Below are positions 1 to 12,103 of a DNA stretch of 64,000 nucleotides, piece after piece (position 1 is the stretch's first letter; each line of letters opens with the position of its first letter). The notes beneath the pieces were generated by a model. It did not search any database. It had not been told where the DNA came from and worked only from the letters and a program-made list of their open reading frames with translations. A program made the translations under genes and the position numbers. This DNA comes from Ovis canadensis (lineage: Eukaryota > Chordata > Mammalia > Artiodactyla > Bovidae). The DNA is taken from contig NC_091256.1 of assembly GCF_042477335.2 (NCBI RefSeq), positions 17,822,501-17,886,500 on the forward strand, in the 5' to 3' direction.

Positions 1-819
1 TTATTCTATATAAGTATTAATATCATAAAAACCAGGGAATGGCAGTCTGTAAATTCAGGAATGTTTCCGTTTGGAATTGTATTTAATTTTAAAGTGCAAA
101 ACTATCTAGTCTGTTAGCGCATGAAATTAAACCTGTTTGTATAGAGAGAAAAAGGAAAAATATGTCTCTGAGTACAACTCTGTATTTCTTTGAAGTGTGA
201 CTAAATTACAGTGCAATTTCTTAGATTTCTGTTTTACTTAGGAAGACAGACATTTTAACTCTATTGCAACATTTTTATTAATAGATATAAACAGTAGAAT
301 GAAATTTATTGAATACTAAGAGAGTACATAATCTTTAATTATAAGCCAAATAACCTTTTTTTCAGAACCATTTGGTATAATCTCATTGATCCACCACAGT
401 TAAGGCTGACCTGTTCCTTCAAATAATATAGACTGGAGAACATTCCTATAAAATGATCAGAGATCAAAATGAAACAATAGTTATCTAATGCTCCACAGAG
501 TAAGTGTTGTCTGTTTTAAAAATTTCCCAGCGGGTACTATTTAATTTGCTGAATTTTCCCAAAATATGTCCTTCAGATTCCAGGCCTTGGATCTTGATAT
601 CACCATTATCTCAGATTTATTCAGATGGAGAACTACTGACTTCTGCATTTTTCTCACCAAGGATCTAAACTGAATAGGAAGTATGCAGTGATTTGGACAA
701 AGTTACAGATAATCATTAACTGTATCAGAACCTTGGAGTAATGACAGATTGCTTAGTGCTGCAGCAGCAAGTAAAGAGGACTTGAAAATAATACAGCAGT
801 AACAGATATAAGGAGCATG
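1..819. other. AT-rich DNA, nothing recognised
   Basis: No long frame, RNA gene or repeat family was identified. Confidence 0.6.
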
Positions 820-1190
820 CATTGCCTTAACAGCTGAGATTGAGCATCCAGGAAGAGACTCCAGGACTGAAACCAGGCTGTTGGCATCGCTACGGTTCAC
901 AGAATTGGAGAAACTTCTGTGGTACTCCTTTGCTGAACATCTCAGGACAGCCTTCACGGGGGAGCGTACCACTGGAGGCACTTGATTACACACCATCCTG
1001 GGGGTGCTGGAGGGAGCTCTTTGCCACTGGATGTTTTGACCACCGTGTATTTTAGGAGACGTTCTGTGGACAAGCCGCGCACACTGCAGTGTCATCAGGA
1101 GGCTGGCGCTGTGACAGTCGCATACGCTGCAATGTTGGTCCCATAGAAAGAGCAGGCTTTTCTTGGCTGTGCTGTTCTCACTAACATTTC
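820..1190. other. CpG-bearing stretch left of the first SINE, unassigned
   Basis: More G+C and CpG than its surroundings. A 201-codon minus-strand frame (1308-703) spans it but its start lies inside the SINE. No known domain. May be a processed pseudogene or an old repeat. Confidence 0.3.
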
Positions 1191-1191
1191 C

Positions 1192-1400
1192 CAGGCCTCC
1201 CAGGTGGAACAGTGGTAAAGAACCCACCTGCCAAAGCAGGAGATTCAGGAGATGCAGATTCAGTCCCTGGATTGGGAAGATCCCCTGGAGGAGGAAATGG
1301 AAACCCACTCCAGTAGTCTTGCATTGGAAATCCCATGGGTTGAGAAGCCTGGCAGGCTCCAGTCTGTGGGGTCACCAAGAGTCACACGTGACTGAGCATT
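1192..1400 (+). mobile_element. Bov-tA type SINE
   Basis: Starts GGCCTCCCAGGTGGAACAG and ends GAGTCACACGTGACTGAGC. The tRNA-like head, 'ACCCACTCCAG' and GACTGAGC tail are recognisable but diverged. Confidence 0.85.
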
Positions 1401-2243
1401 CATGCATAGTGGTGTTTCCAAATATCCGAAGCAATTGTAGGAGGCAAAAAGAACACCCAGAGAACCCATCATCCTGCTGCTCCTCAAGCCATAGCCCCCT
1501 CGTCCATCTTCCTTCTTCTCTTCAGCCTTCTTATGCTGGATTGATATGTAGTATTTGTCATTCACCCCAACTTAGGTCTGCTTGCTTGAGGCACAGCAGA
1601 GCCATCTGTGGTCACCAGGCAGTGGTGAAGGGAAGTACAGTGTTTACTGCCAGGCACCAAGTAAGGAGAACAGTCAGCTAGTGTTCAAAACACTCAACCT
1701 TGTCAGTGGCTCTCAAGGAAGGGTTTTTTAGAGGCAAGGCGAAGGAGAGGGTCGTATGCACCTGGATCATGTACATCCTTCTGGTTGGTTGGGGGTGAGG
1801 TAACAGGATGGTTTTTCAGGAACCTCAAGTATCAATTTTCTGGTTCCCACTGGTCTGGGATCTATGTGCTGGTGGTCAGCATAGAGTCAACTTCTTCCCT
1901 TGTGGGGGTTTCCGTATCTGCACAACAGCTCTAAGATATGGCTCAGAATATGACTAAGAGCTCTTAAGGAACGAAGTGTCCTTGACCCTGTTTTTTGGCC
2001 AAGTTAATACTACTTGGTCTTGCTTGACTGTTTTCCTAGGACATGGGGGATGGTGTGTCTGTCCCTAGGAAGGCCCAGAGGGCGCTGCTCAGTTTCATAT
2101 CTAGGGTTTCCAGCTGCACTTAGAAGTAACGGGGAGAAAAGTTTCTACTCCATTTCCCTGACCAAAAGTCTAGCTTTGCATTTAAAATTGGTTTTCTCTA
2201 AGCACTGTTTTTCTGGCCTTCAAACCTACATTGGTGTTTCTTT
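1400..2243. other. Unassigned, possibly old repeat DNA
   Basis: No convincing gene. 1800-2100 (TTTCTGGTTCCCACTGGTCTGG and on) looks like a dispersed old repeat, family unknown. Confidence 0.3.
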
Positions 2244-2390
2244 TTGATTTTTTTCCTTTCCTTTTTTGTTTCCTTTTCCTCTCTCTTCATCTCTTTCCCT
2301 TTCTACTTTTCCCTCCCTTCTCTTTCCCTCCCTTCCCTCCCTTCACTTCCTCCTCTGTCTCTCTGTCTTTCCTGTCCTTCTTTTCTTAAG
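2244..2390 (+). repeat. Pyrimidine-rich tract
   Basis: About 145 bases almost wholly C and T, including TCCCTCCCTTCCCTCCCTTC. Confidence 0.9.
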
Positions 2391-3830
2391 TAATTTAACA
2401 ACTGTTTATTTATCACCAACTTTTTCAGTGATATCACCTTCATGTTTATGTTGGTTTTGAAATATTAAAGTGACAGGGAAAAATACAACTGTGGCAAATC
2501 AAAATATACTTTGTCTACACAACTCAAGTTTTGCCAAAATAAATGTTGTCATCATCAGAAATAATTTTATTATTTATTTTAAAGCAATGTAACTGGTAGC
2601 AAAATGGTACACAGACAATAAACAGAACCAAAGCCCATAGGGTTATAAGAACTAATATTGACTTCATATTCTATTTTCATGTGCAAGTGTAAGTAATTTA
2701 AAAAGGCAACCATTTGTTAAAAGGCTTCTATAAGTGTGTTTTTAGTTTTTAAATAACAGAAAGAGTAATAAACTATCATCATTATAGCAAGCTGATCTGA
2801 ATTGTGTTAAATATTAAATTTGGACTAATGTTCATAGTCAAAAATAATTATTTTAAAATTTATGAAATACATTTTTTATTTTTGTAGGAAATATAGTCAG
2901 GTCCTACCTAGCATAAAACCCTAGTCTTGGCAACTGTCATAATGCAAAAATACTCAATTTGAGATATTGGAGGAAAAAGATTTCATAAAACTTTACACTT
3001 ATTCCTAAACACAACTGTAACTGTAACACGGCAACTCAAAGAAACATCATACTTAAATTTCAATGTGCAAATATGAAACAAGTTCATTAAATTTATTGTT
3101 ATTCTCCATTATGTATATTAATTCAATTCTGCCTTCAGTTTGAATAATTTCTATATGACTATGTTTGTCAACTGTATTTCACCTGTGTTTATAGCATATA
3201 CACATGTATAAGCATACCACTTTTGTTTTAAGTTATGTTTCTATTTCCTTGTTTGGTTAAAGAGAATTAAATATAGGGTCTCCCTATTTTAGGGGAAATT
3301 CTTGGTGTTCATGTTGTTCTAAAATAAGAGTAATGTAAAATACTAAACAAAAACAACAACAAATAGGCATTTCATATACACAAAGCCAAATTATACAATA
3401 GCTGTAATCTATAATTTCACATTTTATATTTTATATTCACAGAATTAGGAGGAATGTTAGATTTTATTTATTTGTTACCTTTAATCCTATTTTCTTTTCA
3501 ATTTATCTGCTTCTTTGTGTAAAGAAATGATACCACATCTCTTTCTAGTTTTAAATGTTCTACCTTCTGTTGAATCAAAATTCAAAGTAAAATTCAAAAA
3601 AAAATTTGGAGCAAAAATATCTTTAAAATTTTTTCAGTATCTCTTTCATGGGAATGACAACACATTCCAACTACCTTGCAAACTAAGCTCTGTGTTTTCA
3701 ACGTGTTTCTGAAGGGGACTAATGCAATATAGGTAAGAGTGCTGGAGTCACCAAGGGCCACCTTTTCTTTTATAACTGCCCAATTCTGTATGGTCTGTAT
3801 TCAATGTAAATGGCAAAAACTACCTTCTCT
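2391..3830. other. AT-rich DNA, nothing recognised
   Basis: Only short chance frames. Confidence 0.6.
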
Positions 3831-3932
3831 TTTTGGCCACGCCACACAGCTTGCAGGATCTTAGTTCTCTGACCCAGGCCCTTGGCAGCGAAAGCACAGA
3901 GGCCTAACCACTAGACCACCAGGGAATTCCCC
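3831..3932 (-). mobile_element. CHR-type tRNA-derived SINE
   Basis: TTTGGCCACGCCACACAGC to CCACCAGGGAATTCCC, a cetartiodactyl SINE distinct from Bov-tA. Confidence 0.75.
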
Positions 3933-5022
3933 CAAGCTTCCTATCTTTATTTTGTATGTTTTTCACACAATGTTCAAGTATAGTTACATTAGATAAAAAT
4001 TTTGATATAGCATTTTTTGGAATATGATTAATGCTAAAAGCATAAAGGAGGACTTCTAATGTTTTAAATTCTTTGTATTCTATCAAAAGCATAATTATGT
4101 TTCTTTTAAAGTATCTTTCTATTGAAACATACTATATAGATATATAAAAAATGTTAAAGCTCAAGATTTTAATGAAAATCATTACTTAGTATTTCAGTTT
4201 CAATTCTTGGAGTAAACTTAAATCGACAAATGTGTTTCAAGTATTTTCCCTATGTCAGGTATTTTCTTAGGAGAACAATATGTTAGGAGAACGATACATA
4301 TTTGCTTTTATACTTTTCTTGGCATACAATGTGTGTCAAACATAAAATTAGGGAAAATTTCGTGTAGTTAATATTTATTTTTGATTGTTTTGATTTCTTC
4401 AGAGTAATAAAACATGTTATCAACATGGCAAATTCTAAAATGGATATCATACCATATGAAAAGGCAACAAAAAGGTTAAAATGACTGAAGGATTCATATT
4501 CTAAAGCAAACTATGATTCTTACACAGAAGTCTGCCACATAAATTTGTTTATCTGTGTAGAGAAGACTAGACACAGTATGATGAGCTGTTTATAGGACAG
4601 TAATGTAATAGGACACATTTAATTTTAAGAGGAGCAACCATCTTCTACGTCCACTGGGATGTACCAAATATAGTTAGATTTCTAGTTTACTTTCATAAAG
4701 CCTTAATACTTTTTAAAAAATTGGCTTCTACAGTTTGCATCATTGTCAAACAAGGAACATCAGGTTTAAATTTTTGTGTTCTGATTTAGGTTTTCAAAAC
4801 CATTCCATTGATGTCTTTCCGATATTCATAGGAGGAGTGCCAACAAGCAGTACTTCAAGTTTCAAAATACTCTATACTTCCAGGAGAATAGATTTTTTTA
4901 AATATGAGAGAATTGGATATATTCCAATCTAGTTTAGTTCATGCCAGCAATGCTTTTTCTTTCCTAAGATCTAAAGTTGTTTCAAGCAACATCCTTGGAG
5001 GGGAAAAAAAAAAACAAAACAG
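3933..5022. other. AT-rich DNA downstream of the candidate terminal exon
   Basis: On the minus strand this lies past the AATAAA; it could hold a longer 3' untranslated region. No repeat recognised. Confidence 0.5.
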
Positions 5023-5028
5023 TTTATT
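5023..5028 (-). promoter_or_regulatory. Poly(A) signal AATAAA past the candidate terminal exon
   Basis: Minus-strand AATAAA within AAAATAATAAACTG, 12 nt after the TGA. It is followed by a T-rich run that could serve as a downstream element. Such a short 3' untranslated region is unusual, and a longer form may exist. Confidence 0.4.
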
Positions 5029-5040
5029 ATTTTCTTTTTA

Positions 5041-5152
5041 TCAAAGCTGAGTTTCCTCTCGAGAGTCCTGAACCATGGTGTTGCAGATGCTGTTTTTTCG
5101 ACTGGGTTCACTGTTGGGTAGGTAAGCCAGTGGATCCGGTCGGATTAAGTAT
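5041..5152 (-). CDS. Candidate 3'-terminal coding exon, gene not recognised
   Basis: Read on the minus strand, a T-rich tract ending in AG (5153-5154) looks like a splice acceptor. It is followed by 112 bases: one leftover base and 36 open codons ending in TGA at 5041-5043. The peptide starts [13 protein letters not shown] and ends SREETQL. Thr-Gln-Leu at the very end fits a class I PDZ-binding C terminus. An AATAAA lies 12 nt past the stop. The 112 bases hold four CpGs although the surroundings are AT-rich and CpG-poor, which suggests constraint. The other frames are closed. I do not recognise the gene. It could be a diverged pseudogene exon, but acceptor, phase, stop and poly(A) signal together argue against chance. 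Confidence 0.5.
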
Positions 5153-5454
5153 CTAATAAAATAAAACACAGTAAATGACTGCAGTAGCAACTAAAGGCAA
5201 AGCTCATTCACCCTGACACTTTAGACTCTTACTTAAAGTTTATTTGTTTAGTGTTATGGTTATCAAAACTTGTCTCTATATAATGTTGGTGGGAGGACTT
5301 GCTGTTTATTTGGTCTGTAAAATTTTGCAGGGCTTGTGTTTTTTCTATACCTAAACACATGAAGATGAATATGGATGAATGATCAATCATTATTCAATTA
5401 TAATCCATCAGCACATTCACCTTATCAAACATTCATGTTTTATTCTAGTATTTT

Positions 5455-5695
5455 GTCTATTTTTTTTTCTTTTGAACTTTTTCTTTTGTATTGTGGTATA
5501 GGCGATTAACAACATTGTAATAGTTTCAAGTGAACAAAAAAGGGACCCACTCATACCTGTACATGTATCTATTCTCCCCCAAACCCAGCTGCCACCCAGG
5601 CTGCTGCGTAACATTGAGCAGTTCCATGTGCTATACACTAGGTGCTTGTTGGTTATCCATTTTAAATATATTGGTTTATTATTCTTTACTTTGGC
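5455..5695 (-). mobile_element. L1 3' end
   Basis: Poly-T at 5460-5468 and the phrase CAGCTGCCACCCAGGCTGCTG followed by ATGTGCTATACACTAGGTGC are typical of an older artiodactyl L1 3' end read in reverse. Confidence 0.7.
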
Positions 5696-6654
5696 TATTT
5701 TTCTATCAAGGAGACCTAAATTCTAGCCATGATTATATCACTTGATGGTTCTTAGTTTTATCATTTATAACTATTAATAATTTGATCAAATTATCTCTGT
5801 AGTCTTTTAATTTTAATATTCTATGATTCTAAAAAATTAATGATTTCAGAAAAGCTATGAAGAACATTATGCATAGATAATATTTTAAATTAATTAACCT
5901 AAAATTCAGGTTATGCTATATTAAGCAATTGGACCAAAAAATTATCCTTAATTCACTCTATTAATAAATAGGTAAATATTCATCTGCCAAACTCACAAAT
6001 TTCAACATTAGAATTTGTTTCAAGACGCATGGTTTACTTCAGACTGAGTATCTGTTTCTTGAGCTTCTCTAGACTACAAGCTGGATCTGGGGATATGAAA
6101 AGCCACACTCTCTGACCCCTGCAGAGGATTTAATTTATGAAGCAGATAAAAGGATGAAAAAGAAATTCCAAACACCACAGAAAGATGACAAGAACAGGAG
6201 ACAATGAGGGAATGTTTTATTGAGGGGGTTAGGTTGATGTCACTCCGGGTAGAAGTGGAGTGGAAATGGGACTCAGAAAAAAGTTCCATCTCAGGGATGA
6301 TCTTGGCATGTTCAGAAAATGAGTTTGACTTCAGAAGACTGGTTAGACCAGTCTAACAGGACTCCTGGAAAGGACAGGAGATGAATTCACAAAAGAACCT
6401 AGAAAGATGCTAATGAAGGACTTTCAGCTTCAGGATAAGTTTCCATTTCTGTTCTAGAGGCAATGGGAAGCCATGAGCACTTGGAATTGAGACGTGGAAA
6501 GTGAATACATGTAACACAGCTCCTAAAACGTTTTGTTCAGATGCAAATGCAATGACTATTTCATCACTTTGTAATAATGTTAGGAGTACATAAATAAATG
6601 GAGAAACTAACTTAAAAGTGGGAACTATAATGAAGATTTGTACTTCTCTTAAAG
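5696..6654. other. Unique AT-rich DNA
   Basis: No supported gene. The 71-codon minus-strand frame at 6289-6074 lacks any family signature. Confidence 0.6.
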
Positions 6655-8175
6655 ATCAAAAGGAACATCACAGATGTTCTCTGCTTTATTGACAAAGGCC
6701 AAAGCTTTGGACTGTGTGGATCACAATAAACTGTGAAAACTCTTAAAGAGATGGGAATACCGGACCACCTGACCTATCTTCTGAGAAATCTGTATGCAGG
6801 TCAAGAAACAATAGTTAGAACTGGGCATGGAACAACGGACTGGTTCCAAATTGGGAAAGGAGTATACCAAGGCTGCATATTGTCACCCTGCTTATTAAAC
6901 TTCTATGCAGAGTACATCATGTGAAATGCCAGACTGGATGAAGCACAAGCTGGAATCAAGATTGCTGGGAGAAATGTCAACAACCTCAGATAAGCAGATG
7001 ACACCACCTTTATGGTAGAAAGCAAAGAGGAATTAAAAAACCTCTTGATGAAGGTGAAAGAGGAGAGTGAAAAAGCTGGCTTAAAATTCAACATTCAAAA
7101 AACAAAGATCATGGTATCCAGTCCCATGACTTCATGGCAAATAGATGGGGAAACAATGGAAACAGTGAGAGGCTTTATTTTCTTGGGCTCCAAAATCACT
7201 GCAGATGGTGACTGCAGCCATGAAATTAAAAGACGCTTCCTCCTTGGAAGAAAAGCTATGACGAACTTAGCATATTAAACACCAATACAGTATACTAACG
7301 CATATATATGGAATTTAGAAAGATGGTAACGATAACCCTGTATGCGAGACAGCAAAAGAGACACAGATGTATAGAACAGTCTTTTGGACTCTATGGGAGA
7401 GGGAGAGGGTGGGATGATTTGGGAGAATCGCATTGAAACATGTATAATATCATATAAGAAATGAATTGCCAGTCCAGGTTTGATGCAAGATACAGGATGC
7501 TTGGGGCTGGTGCACTGGGATGACCCCGAGGGATGATACAGGGAGGGAGGAGGGAGAAGGGTTCAGGGTGGGGAACATGTGTATACCTGTGGCAGATTCA
7601 TGTTGATGTATGGCAAAACCAATACAATATTGTAAAGTAATTAGCCTCCAATTAAAATAAATAAATATAAAGTTAAGAAAGTAAAAAGCAAAGACATTAC
7701 TTTGCCAACACAGGTCTGTATAGTCAAAGCTATGGTTTTTCCAGTAGTCATGTATGGATGTGAGTGTTAGACCATAAAGAAGGCTGGGCATTGAAGAATT
7801 GATGCTTTTGAACTGTGGTGTTGGATAAGACTCTTGAAATTCCCTTGGACTGGAAGGGGATTAAACCAGTCAATCCTAGAGGAAATCAGTCCTGTCTATT
7901 CATTGGAAGGACTGACACTGAAGCTCAAACTTCAATACTTTGGCCACCTGTTGTGAAGAACTGACTCATTGGAAAAGACCCTGATACTGGGAAAGATTAG
8001 AGGCAGGAGGAGAAGGGGCTTACAGATGATTAGATGGTTGGATGGCATCACCAACTCGATGGACATGAGCTTGAGCAAGCTCCAGGAGATGGTGAAGGAC
8101 AGGAAAGACTGGCGTGCTGCAGTCTGCAGTCCATGGGGTTACACAGAGTTGGACACGACTGAGTGACTGAACAAA
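6655..8175 (+). mobile_element. BovB LINE fragment, interrupted by an L1 3' end
   Basis: RTE-class non-LTR retrotransposon. Frames give the reverse transcriptase phrases MGIPDHLTYLLRNLYAGQE and GKGVYQGCILSPCLLNFY, with stops and frameshifts. The catalytic box is read as a stop followed by ADD (near 6990). The 3' end (7969-8166) reads [15 protein letters not shown]. 7280-7684 is an L1 3' end inserted in the same orientation; BovB resumes at about 7685 with AAAAAGCAAAGACATTAC. Confidence 0.9.
7280..7684 (+). mobile_element. L1 3' end nested in BovB
   Basis: Begins ACACCAATACAGTATACTAAC and ends with an A-rich tail (AAATAAATAAATATAAAG). This is the ruminant L1 3' untranslated region, including the G-rich GGGAGAGGGAGAGGGTGGG tract. 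It splits the BovB at 6655-8175, so it is the younger of the two. Confidence 0.85.
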
Positions 8176-8447
8176 AGCAACAAAACACACATAAACAGAA
8201 ACACACACACACCTCCCATAAATATTAGAAAATTTATTAGTTTCATGCTAATAGTATTAGATATATTTTAATGCAAAATATATGCAAATGGTTTGTGTTT
8301 GATGTCATTGAATATGGTATAGTGGTAGTTCCAAGAGGTTGTCTCTCTACAAATACAGTAAAAGTGAATGACAGTGTCAAATTTAGTGTATGTGTGTGTG
8401 TTTTCAATTCTTAAAAAAAAAAAAAGGTCAAATGCTTAGTTTTGATG

Positions 8448-8650
8448 TTTAGTCACTAAGTCATGTCTGACCGTTTTGCAACCTCATGGACTATAGCTCA
8501 CCAGGCTTCTCTGTCCATGGGATTTCCTGGGCAAGAATACTGAAGGGGGTTGTCATTTCCTTCACCAGGGGATCTTCCCAACCCAGGGGTCAAACCTGCC
8601 TCTCCTGTAATTGTAGGCAAATTCATTACCATTGAGCCACCAAAGGCTTA
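8448..8650 (-). mobile_element. Bov-tA type SINE
   Basis: TTTAGTCACTAAGTCATGTC through ATTGAGCCACCAAAGGC; full-length reverse copy. Confidence 0.85.
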
Positions 8651-9359
8651 TAGCAACCAAGTAAAAGCCTAATCAAGAAGGCAACTTAAAAATAGTTGGG
8701 GAGCTTTGAAGTGTTTTTACTTGCCTTTGTCCTACCTCTTTCCTGGCTCCAAAATGGTCTTGAAATGACAACCGGTATTCCAATATGTCATTCTGGTCCT
8801 TGGCTCCAGAGGAAGCAAAGTTGAACTTATTCTCAAATAGTTATTTGTATCTGTTTTAGTCTAATGCCTACCTATAGGACTGACAAAAGCACTTGCCTCT
8901 GCTTCACCTGACCCAGAACTTCCTCAGGGCAGGAAAGTGGCTACTCAGAGGGCATTTTTCAGAAAATGTGGAAGGCAAATGAAGAACCCACTGCTGCATA
9001 GAGCAAATGATTACAACTTGAGGAACAATAACAAACTGCTAGAAGTCTGAGAGGAAAATTTGTGAAGAAAGAGTCTTTGAAGAATCATGACATTGAACAT
9101 CTCACATGTGTATTAGGGAATATAGAAATTTATGTGCATGCCCAGAGAAAGATTTGTGTTAAAATCGAACAAACCAAAGAACCTGAGACGACTCTAAACT
9201 GTTACCTCAGACTGATCTTTAGGAGCTGCACAAATAGGAAGTAAAGACTGAGCGAGGTCGGTAACTGGCCAACTAAGGATACAAGAGTGTTGCAACAAAG
9301 AGCCAGTGTGCAGAGACTAAGAGAATGCGGGGTTCTGTTTTCATTTATAAGCATCTGAG
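8651..9359. other. Unassigned DNA between SINE and old L1
   Basis: Possibly part of the same old L1-type element; no frame supported. Confidence 0.4.
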
Positions 9360-10530
9360 ACATCACTCAGCATCACTGAACCAAAAGAAGAAAGGCTGCA
9401 GACCACACATACCAATGAACACATTCTTTACAAACACAGATTACAAAACTCATTAAAAAACCAACCAATTCCAAAGCAGAGAAAGCAACAACAAAAAGTT
9501 TCAAGGTGGCAGAGGAATCTAATTTCCAGAATTAACAAGTCTAAAATTTAAAATGTTCAGGTTTCAACAAAAAATAATGAAGCATGTAAAAAAAAAAAAA
9601 GTATGCTCCACTCATAGGAAAATTAACCAAAATTGTCTCTGTGGAAGTGTACACACTGGACTTACTGGAAAAAGACTCTATTGTCTTATAGTCAAAGAGG
9701 TAAAGGGAACTATGGACCAAACTAAAGGACATTATGCAAATAATGCCTCAAGAAAGATAGATATCAATAAAGAGAGAAGCTATAAAAAAGGAACCAAACA
9801 AAAATTCTGGAGTTGAAAAGTATAAAAGGTACAAAATGATTGTATAGTTTGTCTCTCTACAAACACAGTAAAAGTAAACAAAAAATATCAGAATTGATTT
9901 TGCTTAACTTTTGAAAAAGTCAAAGGCTTATAGCAATCAAATATCAAATCAAGAAGGCAAATTAAAAGAAGTTGGAGAGCTTTGAACTATTTTTTATAAA
10001 ATAAAAAAAAATCACTAGAGAATTTCAACAAGAGATTTAAGGAAGACAAAAGTGTATATATATATAAGAGAGATCAATTGCAGTTATTCAGTCTGAGGAG
10101 CAGAAAGAAAAACTAATAGAGACAAAAAAAAAAAAAGGCATGAAAGGCTTATAAGACATCATCAAACTTACTGATAATGTAGACTAGGAGTTCCAGCGGG
10201 AGAGGAAAAAGTGACACAGTATATGATGATACAATGGCTGAAAGCTTCCTAATTTGATGGAAGATATGATTTTACACAAATAGGATCTGTGATGAACTCC
10301 AAGAAGAATGAATGTAACAGTATCCACATTGAGACACATTATAGTCAACCTGTCAAAAGACAAAGAGAGCATCCTGAAATCAAAAGGAGAGAGGCTACTT
10401 ACCACAAACAAGTTGTTGACAACACTGTGTCAATTTCTTAGCAAAAATGATGGAGGCCAGAAAGCTGTGGGGTGGCATTCCTAAACTGCTGGATAATAGC
10501 AACAAAATAATCCACTGAATTCCATATCTG
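9360..10530 (+). mobile_element. Old L1/HAL1-type ORF1 region
   Basis: Plus-strand phrases such as AGAATTTCAACAAGAGATTTAAG, AGACACATTATAGTCAACCTGTC and ATGATGGAGGCCAGAAAGC match the L1-type ORF1 order. All frames are broken. The exact subfamily was not determined. Confidence 0.6.
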
Positions 10531-10544
10531 ATTAGCAAAACTTC

Positions 10545-10755
10545 AAAATCAATAAAAATTTAAGCAGTGTATAGGATATGGAACTATATTCAATATTTTC
10601 CAATAACCTACAATGAAAAATAATCTGAAAAAGAATATACATATATACATATAGACACATATATGTAAACACACAACTGAAGCACTTTGCTGTAAACCTG
10701 TTTCTAACACAGAACTGTAAGTCAGCTAGGCAATTTAAAAAAAAAATCAAGGTAA
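10545..10755 (+). mobile_element. Old L1 3' end
   Basis: GGAACTATATTCAATATTTTCC through ACTGAAGCACTTTGCTGTA and an A-run at 10737-10746 mark an L1 3' untranslated region on the plus strand. Confidence 0.65.
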
Positions 10756-10797
10756 ACAAAAGTTCAAGGAATTTGTTGTTTGTAGACCTGCCCTCAG

Positions 10798-11577
10798 TTC
10801 AGTTCAGTTCAGTTCAGTTGCTCAGTCGTGTCCGACTCTTTGCGACCCCATGAATCGCAGCACGCCAGGCCTCCCTGTCCATCACCAACTCCCGGAGTTC
10901 ACTCAGATTCACGTCCATCGAGTCAGTGATCCCATCCAGCCACCTCATCCTCTGTCGTCCCCTTCTCCTCCTGCCCCCAATCCCTCCCAACATCACAGTC
11001 TTTTCCAATGAGTCAAATCTTCGCATGAGGTGGCCAAAGTACTGGAGTTTCAGCTTTAGCATCAGTCCTTCCAAAGAAATCCCAGGGTTGATCTCCTTCA
11101 GAATGGACTGGTTGGATCTCCTTGCAGTCCAAGGGACTCTCAAGAGTCTTCTCCAACACCACAGTTCAAAAGCATCAATTTTTTGGCGCTCAGCCTTCTT
11201 CACAGTCCAACTCTCACATCCTTACATGACCACAGGAAAAACCATAGCCTTGACTAGATGGACCTTAGTCGGCAAAATAATGTCTCTGCTTTTGAATATG
11301 CTATCTAGGTTGATCATAGCTTTCCTTCCAAGGAGTAAGCGTCTTTTAATTTCATGGCTGCAGTCACCATCTGCAGTGATTTTCGAGCCCAAAAAAATAA
11401 AGTCTGACACTGTTTCCACTGTTTCCCCATCTATTTCCCATGAAGTGATGGGACTGGATGCCATGATCTTTGTTTTCTGAATGTGGAGCTTTAAGCCAAC
11501 TTTTTCACTCTCCTCTTTCACTTTCATCAAGAGGCTTTTGAGTTTCTCTTCACTTTCTGCCATAAGGGTGGTTTCAC
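10798..11577 (-). mobile_element. BovB 3' end
   Basis: The (CAGTT)n pentamer at 10798-10822 is the 3' tail. The minus-strand frame 11203-10814 gives [20 protein letters not shown] and the upstream frame gives KTKIMASSPITSWEIDGETV. Truncated at its 5' end near 11577. Confidence 0.92.
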
Positions 11578-11864
11578 AAGAATGCAAAAAGGAGTCTTCC
11601 AGATGTAAACACAAGGACACTAGACAGCAACTTGAAGCCAAACATCAAAATAGAGTAGACTGATGGAGATAATTACATAACTAAATGCAAACTCAATTAT
11701 TATAATATTTCTTGTTTAAAATCTCTCTGCTTATCCCTATATAATTTAAAGGACCAAGGCATAACATAGACATAAATTTATGTTAATGCATATATAATAC
11801 ATAAATATGTAATTTATGATGACAACAAAACATCAAGCCCTATCTCCCATCATGATTGTGTTTG

Positions 11865-12103
11865 GATATAAGGGCTTTAAAGAAAGGAATTAAAAGTGAA
11901 ATGAGGTCAAAGAGCGGGGCCCTAATCTAATAACATCGATGTCCTTGTACGAAGCAGAATGGACACCAGGAGCACACAACAGAGAAAAGACCGTGTGTCA
12001 ATACAGTAAAAAGGGTCTGCAAGCCAAGGAGAGAGGTCATACCAGAAATCAACTTTGCCAGCACCTTGATCTTGGATTTCCAGCCCCAAGAATTATGAGA
12101 AAA
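11865..12103 (+). repeat. Old mammalian interspersed repeat, left part
   Basis: ATGATTGTGTTTGGATATAAGG to CCCAAGAATTATGAGAAAATAC resembles a widespread old mammalian repeat whose family I could not name. It resumes at about 12375 (CAGTCTGTGGTATTTATTATAG) past a SINE. A reverse relative lies at 58985-59190. Confidence 0.5.

Noticed and set aside
10798..10822. CAGTT pentamers as a telomere-like or regulatory repeat
   Set aside because: They are the standard 3' tail of BovB, seen also at 14876 and 61268.
10814..11203. 129-codon frame and its antisense 184-codon frame
   Set aside because: Both are readings of a BovB 3' end; the antisense frame recurs at 14994, 36688 and 61405 for the same reason.
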